The notes under the pieces are model-generated. The model saw only the letters and a list, made by a program, of their open reading frames with translations. It ran no database searches and was not told the DNA's origin. A stretch of DNA of 64,000 bases from the NCBI GenBank assembly GCA_015143295.1, contig CM026570.1, forward strand, positions 26,605,250-26,669,249. The letters run 5' to 3'. Positions within the stretch are counted from its first letter, which is position 1, and the number at the start of each line of letters is the position of its first letter. The position numbers and the translations under genes are program-made. This stretch comes from Tetracentron sinense. Its lineage: Eukaryota; Streptophyta; Magnoliopsida; Trochodendrales; Trochodendraceae. Shown in pieces: positions 33,967-45,942 of this stretch.

Positions 33967-35496
33967 TGATCGGTGCTAAATGTTATACATAAAAGCACCT
34001 CAAACTTAATTTGCTAATCATTTAGAGTAATTATTTATATTATTTTATGCTACTTGGTTGTTTATTCTTGTTTCAGGTTCATGCGAGGAAAAGAAGATAA
34101 AATGGAAGATTTACAAGCTTCAAAGACTCCAAAAATCTTAGAAAAGAGATGAGTAAAAGGAAGAAGAAGAAAAGAGAGGGAAATCGCAGAAATCTACCCT
34201 GATAGATCGATTGGCCAAAAATCGCACTTTTATCAATAGAGGGGTAGTTTGGTAATTTTTCTTAATCCAAAATTTATGAAACTTTTTGGATAGATTTTAG
34301 ATGACCTAAAGGAGCTATGTTTAAAATTTCGGGTCAATCCGATTAGAATTGAGCTCTCTAAAATTATTTGAAGTTCAGTGGCAAAACTGTAAATAGGTTG
34401 AAATAGTATTCCGTGAATAGTGTTTTGTGAATAGTGTTTTAGTACTTCTAAACACTTTCCAACTCTATTATTGTCTTCCTAAAAGAGGGTTTAATCCTCA
34501 TTCAACCCAAAAAGAGTATAGAGAGAGAAAAAGAAGAGTTAGACCTCAATAAGAACTCCTTATTCTACAAGAAATCTGTCTTTCTCTATAAAAAGAGAAT
34601 TCCTAGCCATTATCATTATCATTAGAGAATTTTGTAGAGATTTTTAGATCTGAAGAAGAGAAGCTCTGGAGATCAAGGAAGCTATGAAGAGAAGTGCTGC
34701 AGATTTGTCCATGAAGATGTTGCATTCCTCCCTAGTGATGAACTAATTTCTACTCTAGGGTTTCGATGAAACCCTAGCCAAGTAATAGTGTCATTTATTT
34801 TGTTTTTATTTTGATTCTCTGTATTGTAAGACATTGATTGCATAATGAAAGGGTTGTTTTCAAACAACCGGATTTATTTTATTTATATTTGATTTCAATG
34901 GAATTCTCAACCTTGTCTTAGGTATTATGAAATTGGAATTAAAATCACTTGTGTTAATTTTCGTTAGAATTTAAACATAGGTTTTATGCAATGGTTTTAA
35001 AATATTGAGAGATTAAATCAGAAGTATTTTATGCTAAGGGAAGACGAGTGATTACACAACCGTAGATTAGTGTGTATCATTCGTGCTAACCGAAGATACG
35101 ATATGCTAAGGGTATAATCCCTTGAACTTTTCTAGATTAGTTGAGAGGGGACGTGCTGTCACTCTAATTAGAATGTTTGCAATTTAAGATGTTATGATAA
35201 ATTCAAAATATGGGCTGGTTTATTAGGTTAGTGGTGGATTTGAAAACCCTAGATTTTCTCTTCCAAAGGATTTAAAACCATTAGTTGATAGTTTAATTTA
35301 GAAATTTCCTTTAATTAGTTTAATTAATTGTTTTAGTTAATCAAACAAAAATTCAATTACTTATTTTATTAGTTTAAAATTAATCTAAATAAAAGGCAAC
35401 GAAACCAGCGCAGTCCTCAGAGGAACGATACCCTTACTAGTACTATTCTACGAAATTATTACTAAGAAGGAATAATTTAAGATTGACTGACGATCA
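33967..35496 (+). repeat. Athila-like 5' LTR
   Basis: 1,530 bp, TG...CA ends. A likely TATA region is CTCTATAAAAAGAG (~34576), 40-50 bp upstream of a GAGAATTTTGTAGAGA leader. Collinear with 40288-41816. Confidence 0.9.
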
Positions 35497-35501
35497 ATTT
35501 T

Positions 35502-35520
35502 TGGCGCCGTTGCCGGGGAT
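35502..35520 (+). other. Athila primer-binding site (tRNA-Asp type)
   Basis: TGGCGCCGTTGCCGGGGAT, 5 bases after the LTR end, is complementary to the 3' end of plant tRNA-Asp, the usual primer of the Athila lineage. Confidence 0.9.
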
Positions 35521-35699
35521 TGCTGGAATGGTCTAGTTGTTAATTTGAAAGATTAAATTTAAATTAAAAAATTATATTTTTCTTTGTTTTTAATTGGAAA
35601 TATTTGTGCTTTTAGGTACCAAATTGCTCAAACTGCAGGGATTGAAAAAGCTTATTCAAACATTGAGTATTTACTTTTTAAGTAGGTATTTTATTTCAA

Positions 35700-37090
35700 T
35701 TTAGTGTCTGTCAAACATAGAGTTTTTCCTTTAGGGTGTATGTAAGGTAGGAGGTCTTGTAATCCAGATTTATTCCCCCTTGATTCTGAGTTAGAGCGTA
35801 CTGCTAGGTTTCTCAAGGCTTCTGCCTTATTCGAATCTAATTCTGAAGCGAAAGCTTCTACCATCTGTAAAGCAAACCCAGAAACTATTCATTTCCCTAT
35901 CATGATGGAAGAACATGACCCAATGAAATCCTTGAAGAAGTATTTTACACCTTCTGCATATTCTCCACTTCATGCATCCGCTTGCCGGACACTACGACAG
36001 CCCATTATGAAATTAAGTCCAGTATTATTCAGATGATACCATCTTTTCACGGACTTAATAATGAAGATCCCTACAAACATCTTGATGAATTTCATGAGAT
36101 TTGCACAACTTTTAAGTTGCAGGGATTTTCTAATGATGCCCTTAGATTACGGCTCTTCCCATTTTCTTTAAAAGACAAAGCCAAATATTGGCTTAATTCT
36201 TTAGAACCAAATTCTATTACCACTTGGGCATAAATGCAACAAGAATTTCTTATGAAATTCTTTCCCATAGGAAAAACAAACTTAATGAGGTGAACCATCA
36301 CAAGCTTTGCTCCTGTTGATGGTGAGCTATTTCATGAAACTTGGGAGAGATTCAAATATCTTCTCCGTAAGTGTCCTCACCACCAAATTCCAAAGTGCCA
36401 GTTAGTCCAATCTTTCTATGATGGATTGCCTGCACTCAACTGTCAATTGGTTGATGTTTCTTGTGGAGAAACATTTATGATGAAAAATGAGAATCAGGCA
36501 TGAGAGCTTTTTGAAAATCTTAGTGAAAACTCTCTCCACCATGCTTCAAATAGTCGTTCTGAAAGACCTTCATCTTCATCAAATCCAAAGAGAGGCATCT
36601 ATGAAGTTGGCAATTCAATAGATGTTTCATCTAAAGTAGATGAATTGTCTCGAAAATTGGATAAACTAATGACTTCATGGCCACCTTCCTACACACCTCC
36701 TCAACAAAATCCTAATCAGCAGGAGGTGTGTCCTATTTGTTTTAGTCTTGCACATTATGTTCAAGAGTGTCCATCAGCTGCCCAATTCCCGGACTTGTCC
36801 AAGAGTATGTTAATACTGTCTATATCCGTCCGGGTAATGATCCATATTCAAGTACTTATAACCCGGGATGGAGGAACCATCCTAATTTTTCATGGCAGCC
36901 ACAAACTCAAGGGAATAATTTTCCCCCACCTCAAAGGCCATTCAGTAGACCTTTTTAAGGTCAATCCAACTATCCTCCCCAACAACAGGAATTCCAACAC
37001 CTTCCTCCTCCTCAAAGGAATCCATCTTTCAAAGAGAAAGTGTTGCAAGCTCTCAAAGGCTTAGAGGCTAATACCCAACTTCTACAATCT
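35700..37090 (+). pseudogene. Athila-like gag region, fossil
   Basis: A gag capsid segment is recognisable (IPSFHGLNNEDPYKHLDEF, FPFSLKDKAKYWLNSL, ~36030-36220), followed by the C-terminal capsid part and a CCHC-like zinc knuckle CPICFSLAHYVQEC (~36730-36775), then a proline/glutamine-rich stretch. The order and wording match the Athila branch of plant Gypsy gag. Broken in several places. Confidence 0.82.
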
Positions 37091-37123
37091 CATTCTCAAT
37101 CTATCTAGAGAATTGAGTTTCAA

Positions 37124-38110
37124 TTGGGGCAGTTAGCTAGTGTTGTATACAAGAGAGAAGGGAAGCTCCCAAGCCAACCGGTGAGCAACCCTAAGGGTGC
37201 AAATATGGTTGACAATGCTCAAAACAATGAAATTAATCGTGAGCATGTTCTTGCCATTACCACCCTAAGGAGTAGGAAGGTAGTTGAAAATGAGGTTAGA
37301 GAGAAGAAAAGTGAGGAAAAAGAGTCCAATGTAGGCCAAAAAAATTTCAAAGGAAAAAGGATGCGTGTCTCTGAGAATGACCAAGGTTCTTCCCCATCTT
37401 TATCTAATCTGACTCCCCCGGAATCCTATGTGCCAAAAGCTCCTTACCCTCAGTGTTTAAAAGATTCCTCCCCTTTTGGGAAAAAGGAAACAAAAATTGA
37501 TGAGATGATGGAGGTATTTAAACAAGTCAAAATCAACCTTCCTCTCATAGATGCCATAAAGCAAATTCCAGCGTATGCCAAATTTCTCAAGGACATGTGC
37601 ACTCAAAAGCGCAAATCAAGGACTCATGTGTCCAAGAACATCTTTCTCACCGAGCAAGTGAGCTCCATTATCCAACACAATACTCCTCCAAAATTTAAGG
37701 ACCCCGGTGCTCCTACAATTTCGTGTATCATTGGAGATCACTCCATTGACCGGGCACTCCTTAATTTAGGAGCTAGTGTTAATATTTTACCTTTCTCGGT
37801 GTATGAGAAACTTGGCTTAGGAGAGATTCGCCCTACATCCGTTATATTACAATTAGCGGATAGATCCATGAAAAAGCCTCGTGGGATAGTTGAAGATGTT
37901 CTGATTAAAGTTGACAAATTTTTCTCCCCTGTCGACTTTCTTGTCATTGACATGGAACCTGTGCACAATTCAAAAAGCCAAATTCCAGTCATCCTAGGTC
38001 GTCATTTCTTGGCCACTGCTAATGCTGGCATAAACTGTAGGACTGTGATGATGAAGGTGTCATTTGGTAACATGAAAATTCGGTTGAATGTCTTCACTAC
38101 CCCCGAATAA
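37124..38110 (+). pseudogene. Athila-like protease region, fossil
   Basis: An open stretch of 328 codons. The N-terminal half is a charged gag tail (VREKKSEEKESNVGQKNFKG). The C-terminal half is a retropepsin-like domain: RALLNLGASVNILPFSVYEK at the active-site position, then LQLADRSMKKPRGIVEDVL and IPVILGRHFLATANAGI. This is the usual arrangement upstream of reverse transcriptase in Athila elements, but no such enzyme follows here. Confidence 0.82.
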
Positions 38111-38169
38111 CAATCGAATGGGGAAGATTGCTTCCTGGTTGATAAACTTGATAAGATAGTTGAAGGCAT

Positions 38170-38330
38170 CACTCATTCATCTTAAGCCCCCGGATCCCAT
38201 CATAGAAAAATCCATAGGGTATGGTCATTCTTTGCTTAATCTCACTCATCTTAAACCCCCGGATCCCATCATAGAAAAATTCATAGGGTATGGTCATTCT
38301 TTGCTTAATCTCATTCATCTAAAAGGTTTT
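38170..38330 (+). repeat. 69-bp tandem duplication in the Athila-like interior
   Basis: Two copies, starting at 38172 and 38241, of a 69-bp unit (CTCA(T/C)TCATCTTAA(G/A)CCCCC...CTTTGCTTAAT), plus the start of a third at 38310. The copies differ at only a few bases. The unit equals 23 codons. Confidence 0.88.
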
Positions 38331-38465
38331 CCATTGGAAAAACATAAAGTGAGAGTCAAGCATAAAATTGCAAACTTCCAAAGGCGTAGGAAATCACTTT
38401 TTTTTTTCCCTGATGGACGTGTGCTCAAGGCTAAGGCCCAATATTCCATCTACTTAGACGGTTGA

Positions 38466-40287
38466 ATGATTTTTGAGATTGTCTGGCTGAAGACGTAAAA
38501 CTTAGCACTTGTGGGAGGCAACCCATTGATTTTTTAGTGTCTTTTATTTTTATTTTTTTAGAATTAGATTCTAAGTTTGGGGTGGATTAGTATCCACCAA
38601 ATTTTTTAGAGTCAGTAGGGTGGATTTTATATCCCCTACTCATTTAGAGAGTCAGTCCCCTATTTATTTTTTATTATTATTATTTTTTAGAGTCAATAGG
38701 GTGGATTTTACATCCCCCTACTCTTTTAGAGAGTCATTTTAGGGAGAATTTTATATTTCCCTACCTTTTTTGAGTCTTTTTAGGGTAAATTTCACGTCCC
38801 TAGTTTTTATCCACTGTTATAACTTCAGATGCTTCTTATTTTCTGTTCTATTTATTGGCATCTATTATTTTATTTTGTGGATCTTTCTTGGTTTGTACTA
38901 ACCCTGTAGGTATTTTTTGGACGAAGTTTGGGGTGGTTTCTCTTCATTCTTGATTTCTTTTCATCATGGTTTGCATTTCACGATTCAGGTATTATTGTTC
39001 TAATCCCTTTTTTTTACTTTATTTTTATTTTTACATTGAGGACAATGTAAAGTTTAAGTTTGGGGTTGGGAAATAATAGGCTACACTATTATTTTTGATG
39101 ATTGTGCAACCATGACTAGGATAAGACATGCAAAAACACTGAAATTTTTTCGATTGTTTTATTCTGAAAATTTGAAAGATTGTAATGTGTATCGGATAAT
39201 CCAAATTTTATTGATAGGGTTGAATTTGAGAACACATAATTCCAAATATACACTGTTTGTAATTGTTCTTAACCTTACAAAAGCTGAATTTTTTTTTAAG
39301 TCATGAATATACTTTGAAATTTGCGCGAGCACACTAACATATTGTTTAGTGGGGTTTAGAACCAAACTAATTGATAGTGATTTTGTTAACTCATAAGAAT
39401 TGGATGATCTAGAAATTGAACATCAACTTTGGCTAAAAAAAAATTTGATAGAAGAATGGGTTACTTGACCAAGTTTTACACTTTAGTAACCGGGCCTCTT
39501 GCCTCACTAAGCATAGAGAGTTCGCGTCAAACCGTGTGATTTTTGGAATGGATAAAATAACCTAGTGTGACTAGTTTGAGTTTGTAGCCTAGTTAACTCG
39601 AGTTATTAAGCCCTTAGAGGTGTCTTGACATCTGATGCCCTAAAACCATCTGGTTTGGGAGTCAGCGGCCTAACACTTGCTACATGGGTTTTCTAGAATG
39701 CTTAATGGACTTAGATTTTGCACAGTCACACTTATAAAAAAAAAAAAATTTTGAATGAAAGCCTTGAAGTTGGTAGTTAAATTTAAAGAAAATTTAATGA
39801 TAAATGAGAAGATAGAAAAACTGTTGAAAAGTAAGGTTGATATCACACATTCAATTATTTGTCACATTACACATCAAAGAAAATTCTGAAAAATCTTTCA
39901 AAAGCTAATTTTTTTTAAAAAATAGTTAAGAATGGTGTGAAATTGAGAATCTGGAGAATTGAAAATTCAATCTTGTTAATAATTTATGGATTATCTTGTA
40001 TGCATTGTGATTCTGAAAAAAGATTTTTGAATATGATTCAATCACTGTTGAAAATTGCATGTTTTACTTGAATATATTGCACAGTTACAGGGTAGTACAG
40101 ATATTTGTAGGTGTCATCACTGTAAACCTTCACGAGACTTCACTCGTCCTCTAAGGCCACCTAGGAGTTTAAAAGGCTTGTTGCATATGCAAAATGCAAC
40201 CGGGGAAAGGGGATGTAGGTTTAGTTTAGTTTTATTTTATTTTATTTTTCATTGCTCGAGGACTAGCAATGTCTAAGTTTGGGGTTG
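38466..40287 (+). other. Non-coding 3' interior of the Athila-like element
   Basis: AT-rich, with no domain. Between 38600 and 38800 a degenerate motif recurs (AGAGTCA(G/A)TAGGGTGGATTTTA(T/C)ATCCCC). TAAGTTTGGGG words near 38570, 38930, 39055 and 40275 are typical of Athila/Gypsy 3' regions; the last lies just before the 3' LTR and probably serves as the polypurine tract. Small open frames (39112-39306, 40055-40276) are not supported as genes. Confidence 0.6.
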
Positions 40288-41816
40288 TGATCGTTGCTAG
40301 ATGTTATACATAAAAGCACCTCAAACTTAATTTGCTAATCATTTAGAGTAATTATTTATATTATTTTATACTACTTGGTTGTTTATTCTTGTTTTAGGTT
40401 CATGCGAGGAAAAGAAGATAAAATGGAAGATTTACAAGCTTCAAAGACTCCAAAAATCTCATAAAAGAGAAGAGTAAAAGAAAGAAGAAGAAAAGAGAGC
40501 GAAATCGCAGAAATCTACCCTGATAAATCGATTGGCCAAAAATCGCACTTCTATCAATAGAGGGGTAGTTTGATAATTTTTCTTCATCCAAAATTTATGA
40601 AACTTTTTGGGTAGATTCTAGATGACCTAAATGAGCTATGTTTAAAATTTTGGGTCAATCCGATTAGAATTGAGCTCTTTAGAATTATTTGAAGTTCAGT
40701 GGCAAAACTGTAAATAGGGTGAAATAGTATTCCGTGAATATTGGTTCGTGAATAGTATTTTAGTACTTCTAAACACTTTCCAACTCTATTATTGTCTTCT
40801 TAAAAGAGGGTTTAATCCTCATTCAACCCAAAAAGAGTATAGAGAGAGAAAAAGAAGAGTTAGACCTCAATTAGAACTCCTTATTCTACAAGAACTCTGT
40901 CTTTCTCTATAAAAAGAGAATTCTTAGCCATTATCATTATCATTAGAGAATTTTGTAGAGATTTTTAGATCTGAAGAAGAGAAGCTCTGGAGATCAAGGA
41001 AGCTATGAAGAGAAGTGCTGCAGCTTTGTCCATGAAGATGTTGCATTCCTCACTAGCGATGAACCAATTTCTACTCTAGGGTTTCGATGAAACCTTAGCC
41101 AAGTAATAGTGTCATTTATTTTGTTTTTATTTTGATTTTCTGTATTGTAAGACATTGATTGCATAATGAGAGGGTTGTTTTCAAACAACCGGATTTATTT
41201 TATTTATATTTGATTTCAATGGAATTCTCAACCTTGTCTTAGGTATTATGAAATTGGAATTAAAATCACTTGTGTTAATTTTCGTTAGAATTTAAACATA
41301 GGTTTTATGCAATGGTTTTAAAATATTGAGAGATTAAATCAGAAGTATTTTATGCTAAGGGAAGACGAGTGATTACACAACCGTAGATTAGTGTGTATCA
41401 TTCGTGCTAACCGAAGATACGATATGCTAAGGATATAATCCCTTGAACTTTTCTAGATTAGTTGAGAGGGGACATGCTGTCACTCTAACTAGAATGTTTG
41501 CAATTTAAGATGTTATGATAAATTCAAAATAGGGGCTGGTTATTAGGTTAGTGGTGGATTTGAAAACCCTAGATTTTCTCTTCCAAAGGATTTAAAACCA
41601 TTAGTTGATAGTTTAATTTAGAAATTTCCTTTAATTAGTTTAATTAATTGTTTTAGTTAATCAAACAAAAATTCAATTACCTATTTTATTAGTTTAAAAT
41701 TAATCTAAATAAAAGGCAACGAAACCAGCGCAGTCCTCAGAGGAATGATACCCTTACTAGTACTATTCTACCGAATTATTACTAAGAAAGAATAATTTAA
41801 GATTGACTGACGATCA
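40288..41816 (+). repeat. Athila-like 3' LTR
   Basis: 1,529 bp, collinear with 33967-35496 from TGATCGTTGCTAG to GACGATCA, differing at about 3% of positions by eye. Followed by GCGTT, nearly the 5-mer GCATT that precedes the 5' LTR. Confidence 0.9.
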
Positions 41817-41881
41817 GCGTTCCCACTCTCAGAGCTTTGCAAGCCATCACAGAACCCTCTGGAGGTCCCTCAGATCATGCG
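41817..41881 (+). repeat. Tat-like 5' LTR, piece 2
   Basis: 65 bp between the Athila-like 3' LTR and the chromovirus-like solo LTR. It has no match to either neighbour and is read as the interrupted Tat LTR continuing. Its last five bases, ATGCG, pair with ATGAG after the solo LTR. Confidence 0.5.
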
Positions 41882-44814
41882 TGTCGCGACCCAAAATACC
41901 CCCTACGAGTTAGGGATACTTTAAGCTCGAGACCGCCATGTCATACCATCCGGTCATGACACATAAGGCGAACATACCAATTTGCAAGAGCATATAAGGC
42001 ATAAAAAAGGCGAACCAGAAAATTTCTTCATACATAAACCTACAATTTGTATTCTAATTCTAAACCAACAGTTTATACAAAATGTAAAGTCTAAAGTGGA
42101 CATTCCCCACTTTCAAAATACACAACCCTCTTCCTCACATCACTCAAGAATAGTCTAGGTAGGGCCTCCTATCTAGAGCTCCATCATCCTGGTAATGATC
42201 CATGGCCGGCTCCGGCTCGTAGTACTCCTCCTCAATCTAGGGCTCAGGAGCGTGTGCATCCACAGAACCTACTGAAGTCAACAATTCAGTTGAGCGTGGA
42301 ATACTCACTGTATACAAACTACTAAATGACATCAAGAATAGCATATGCATTTATCATAATGAAATAGGCAAAAGCAAAGCAGAATGAGCATATAACGTAG
42401 AGCAGTTCATAAAACAGATAGCATGTGAGCATTTCTTTTCAAGGCACATATCGTTGAGCATTTCACTAACCACATACTTTGAGACATAACAAATCCGATA
42501 CTTAGTGATTCACAAAACCAATAACAACCGATACTTTACAAGCTAGGAGGTAGACTCCATTGAGTTCAAAACGAAATGATACTTTACAAGCAAGGCGGTC
42601 CCTTAAGAACACCCTTGAGTTCAAAATAAAGTGATACTTTACAAGCAAGGAGGTGAACTCCATTGAGTTCGAAAATCAAGCGATACTTTACAAGCAAGGA
42701 GGTAAACTCTCTTGAGTTTGAAAATCAAAGCGATACTTTACCAGCGAGGTAAACTCCCTTGAGTCGAAATCAAAGCGATACTTTACAAGCAAGGAGGTAA
42801 ACTCCCTTGAGTCGAAATCAAAGCGATACTTTACAAGCAAGGAGGTAGACTCCCTTGAGTCGAAATCAAAGCGATACTTTACAAGTAAGGAGGTAGACTC
42901 CCTTGAGTTGAAATCAAAGCAATACTTTACAAGCAAGGCCTAAGCCCTTGAATCCCGGAAATCATTCTTTGAGCAAATCCACTTTTGAGAAAAACCTCTT
43001 TTAGCAAAACCATACTTGGAAACCTTAACTTAGAACAAAAACCCTTTGAGCCGAAATCTTAACTTATGAACTTAATAAAACACTTTTCTTGTAAGAAATC
43101 ATCTAATCATGCGAGACTCGTGAACATAGAGTGCATATAGTACTTCTGAACGAGCATCATGTGGACTTAGAAAGCTTGTAGACATAGCATCATATTCATA
43201 GAACTATATACTTGTGATAACTTACATCTCATAGCAAAATTAGGAGCATACTTAAACATAAAATCCCTTAGAGGCATTTAACCAAACATATAGAGTGCCT
43301 AATAGTGTTGGTTTACATCTATGTATAAAATCAACATCCATCAACCCAAGAATATACTTTAATCATGATTTTTCTTAAGAGGAATAATACATGGTAAGTA
43401 GTAGAGTGTATCGACAATTTATCTTATCCAAATCATGCTTTGTATCTTGCTTAAAATATAGGAATTACAAATATGGCCAAAACATCCTAACTTTCATCAA
43501 AACCCTTTGTTTAAACCATAGAAAACAAAGTACTCATCAATGAAATATAGCAAGGCAAGTTGGTAGAGTGTTCTACCTTTTATAAGAACTCCTTTGAAGC
43601 TATAAAAGCTTTGAGAAAGCTTATTGAATCCACTCCAAGCTTGAGAAAGCTCGAGGAAGTGAAGATCGGGCTTCGGAATCAAGAACAAGCTTTACCTAAC
43701 GATCCTTGACGAAGCACAAGCAAAACCCTTTGCAAGAAACCCTAAACTTTCTCTATTTTCTCTCAAAATCTTCTCTAAGGGTGTTGTAAACCCTAAGCCA
43801 CGAAATTGGCTTGTATTTATAGCCAAATGGGTTAGCCAAAGACCCCCATACCCTTAAAAGATCTCAAAAGAGTCGGTTTCAGCACAAAAATGCATGGATG
43901 GGTCGATTGGAGGTGTGACCGGTTGACCGGTTGAGTTTGGGGGTTCTAGAAATGAACCCCATACAAAAACAGTGCTGGAGGGGTCGACCCTTAGTGGAGG
44001 GGTTGACCGCTCGTCTCCCGCTCATGCTGTTCGGTTTTGTCTGCCTCGATGTTTCGACCATAACGTTTGACTCGGTAATCTAATTTTGAATATTCAACTT
44101 GCGTTGGATTCTAAATTCAAAGGGGAACAACTTTTATGTTTTTGCATAAAGCCCAATTATGAGTTTTAAAGGGTCGAAATGAGCCCACAAGTGGACTGGT
44201 CCAAACTGTTCCTGGCATTCTCAGCAGACCAGGTTCCGGAAATCCCACATTTGATTTAACTTCTTGTCTAAATAACAAAAAGTGATAAACATGAAATTTA
44301 AAGAGGGGTTCAACATCTTTCTAATGGTTCAAGAATCACTCAATTCTGATTAGCTATGACCCAACTAGAGCTCCCTCAAGTTGAGGTTATGGTAAGGCAT
44401 CCACCCTCTTGACACTTAGAACCTTTCCGATTTTTTTATTTTAACACCCATAAACATCAAGGATGGTTCTGTAGTACCCTCACACACCATAAAACCTATA
44501 CTAATTTGTTTAATAAACTCCTCACCTAATTCACAAGCACATAGAGAACTTTGAGCCTCCTAAGCACTATTCATAGCACTATTTACTTATGACCCTTTAA
44601 GCACTTAGGGAATTTTATACCCTTGACTTTTACCCACTTAGAGTCTACTCATACTCTCTTTTTTTGAGCCTCAACACACATATCTAAAATACTTACTTGA
44701 CTCACCATACAACCAAGAACAAGATGGAAGGCTCTAAGCCTTTACACACCATACAAAGACACTATTCACTGACACTATTCATAGCACAGTGAACCCAAAT
44801 TCTGGGGCTCTACA
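41882..44814 (-). mobile_element. Chromovirus-like (Tekay-type) solo LTR, 2.9 kb
   Basis: Plus-strand ends are TGTCGCGACCC and GGGGCTCTACA, giving TG/CA termini, with near-match 5-mers ATGCG/ATGAG outside. Length and terminal sequences resemble LTRs of Tekay-type chromoviruses. On the minus strand it starts TGTAGAGCCCC, and a TATA box CTATAAATAC (~43820) is followed by a leader rich in AGGGTTT, so transcription was minus-strand. There is no internal region and no second LTR, so it is a solo LTR formed by LTR-LTR recombination. Its right part is related to the segment 55917-56340 and its right tip to 1-233. Contains a 48-bp tandem repeat. No gene. Confidence 0.75.
42520..42945 (-). repeat. 48-bp tandem repeat inside the solo LTR
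   Basis: Eight or so copies of a GCGATACTTTACAAGCAAGG-containing unit. The spacing is exactly 48 bp for the rightmost copies (42776, 42824, 42872, 42920) and 45-58 bp on the left. Because 48 is a multiple of three, the minus strand reads a 16-residue repeat (LLVKYRFDFDSRE...); this is a by-product, not a protein. Confidence 0.88.
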
Positions 44815-44819
44815 ATGAG

Positions 44820-45581
44820 GGAACCCTAATAACCTCTGTGCACAACCCCCATAGACAGAAACTTGATTTTCAAATAATCAGTAATGGCGGTAATACCAGT
44901 ACCGCCATTCATGGTAGAGCCTGTTTTCCCTTTGTCAGTGAACCGTTTACTGATAATACTGTTTTGGACTAATTTGTGATTAGCGGTAGAATAACTACCG
45001 CCAATATGAGCTTCTGGTACAGTACCTTTGCAGCCTTATGGGACCCACTCCAGGCATCCCCTGGGGCCCACACCAGACTCAGAAGACTCCCAGGAGTCCC
45101 ATCTACATTCCTATGCCTTCACTTCACCCTGGGTTACACCTTAACCCTAGTTAGCAGAGGCAAAAACACAGTTCAAAAACACTGTCCATAATGTCGGTAA
45201 CTCAATTACGGACATTAACTTTGTTTTTATTCTTGGGCTTTTGCAGGGGCCCAGGCCTAGAAGGAGGCCACTTTAGGCCCTGCCTAGCCCCCTGGGCCCA
45301 CCTCAGACCGTACAAGACCCTTAACCACGGTTAAATCCACCTCCGATTAACATTTAACCGTGGTTAAGCACCCCTTAACCCCACAAACTTTGGGAAATTA
45401 AACGAAAAATCCTGAAAATGTAATTGGATCATAATCCTGTCTTTGGCCCTCTCCCTAACCCTAGTTAGCAACCCTAACCACAGTTAGACCCCCCTTTAAC
45501 CACAGTTAGCAACCCTAATCGTAGTTATTTTTTGTTTACGTTCTACCGGGCCTGAAAACCAAGTCTACCGGACTATCTTCG
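44820..45581 (+). repeat. Tat-like 5' LTR, piece 3
   Basis: LTR sequence between the solo LTR and L1-C. It contains three more GGTA/TACC dyads (44883-44909, 44981-45003, 45190-45216), a 14-bp inverted repeat TTAACCACGGTTAA / TTAACCGTGGTTAA (~45322 and ~45355), and repeated AACCCTAACCACAGTTAG and CTACCGG words. It ends with ATCTTCG, the target-site duplication of L1-C. No gene; the frame 44976-45191 is not supported. Confidence 0.6.
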
Positions 45582-45888
45582 TACGAGGGGAGACAAGGAT
45601 ATGGAACCATGGACAATCCTGCCTATAACTGCCAAAAGCCAGGTTTTACCTAAGGGGCTACAATCAAGGGTGGATAGTCCTAATCGATTTGCAGTGCTCA
45701 GTCCTACAGAGCACGGTGAAAATCCTCTCGAACCTGACAGCTCAGGCCTTTGTGACCAGGGGGGAGAGCGGCTTGAAAACCGAGGGTACTCTCTGATGGA
45801 AAAAATTCAACTCGGTCAGGAGCATGCTCATATGGGCAGTGGTATTGAGGGTGCTGTAGGCACTAGTGTAGATATTCCCAGAACCTAA
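45582..45888 (+). pseudogene. L1-C ORF1 C-terminal remnant
   Basis: About 100 codons open from the truncated 5' end to the stop at 45888. It includes PNRFAVLSPTE, which resembles the conserved 'NRF.AL' segment in the ORF1 tails of L1-A (NRFDALTA) and L1-B (NKFSNLDEA). The DUF4283 and zinc-knuckle domains are lost with the 5' truncation. The ATG at 45601 is internal and not the native start. Confidence 0.75.
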
Positions 45889-45942
45889 ATGCAGGGGTTG
45901 GGCGTGGTCGTTTTGTTTTGTCGTATCTTGCTTCTGTTATCT

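Larger units (their letters stand above)
33967..41816 (+). mobile_element. Athila-like Gypsy element with both LTRs, broken fossil
   Basis: A 7.85-kb plus-strand element inserted in the Tat-like LTR. Two LTRs of about 1,530 bp (33967-35496 and 40288-41816) begin TGATCG and end GACGATCA. Flanking 5-mers are GCATT and GCGTT, a near-match target-site duplication. A tRNA-Asp-type primer site follows the 5' LTR. Only gag and protease regions are recognised; ~2 kb of non-coding DNA leads to a GTTTGGGGTTG purine/T-rich tract before the 3' LTR. By hand count the LTRs differ at about 45-50 of ~1,530 sites (~3%), roughly 1-2.5 million years under commonly used plant rates. It is broken in several places and has no recognisable reverse transcriptase. 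Confidence 0.88.

Noticed and set aside
37738-37992. 84-codon minus-strand frame
   Set aside because: Antisense shadow of the Athila-like protease region.
42688-42936. 82-codon frame with a 16-residue repeat (LLVKYRFDFDSRE)
   Set aside because: Translation of the 48-bp tandem repeat; an artefact of a period divisible by three.
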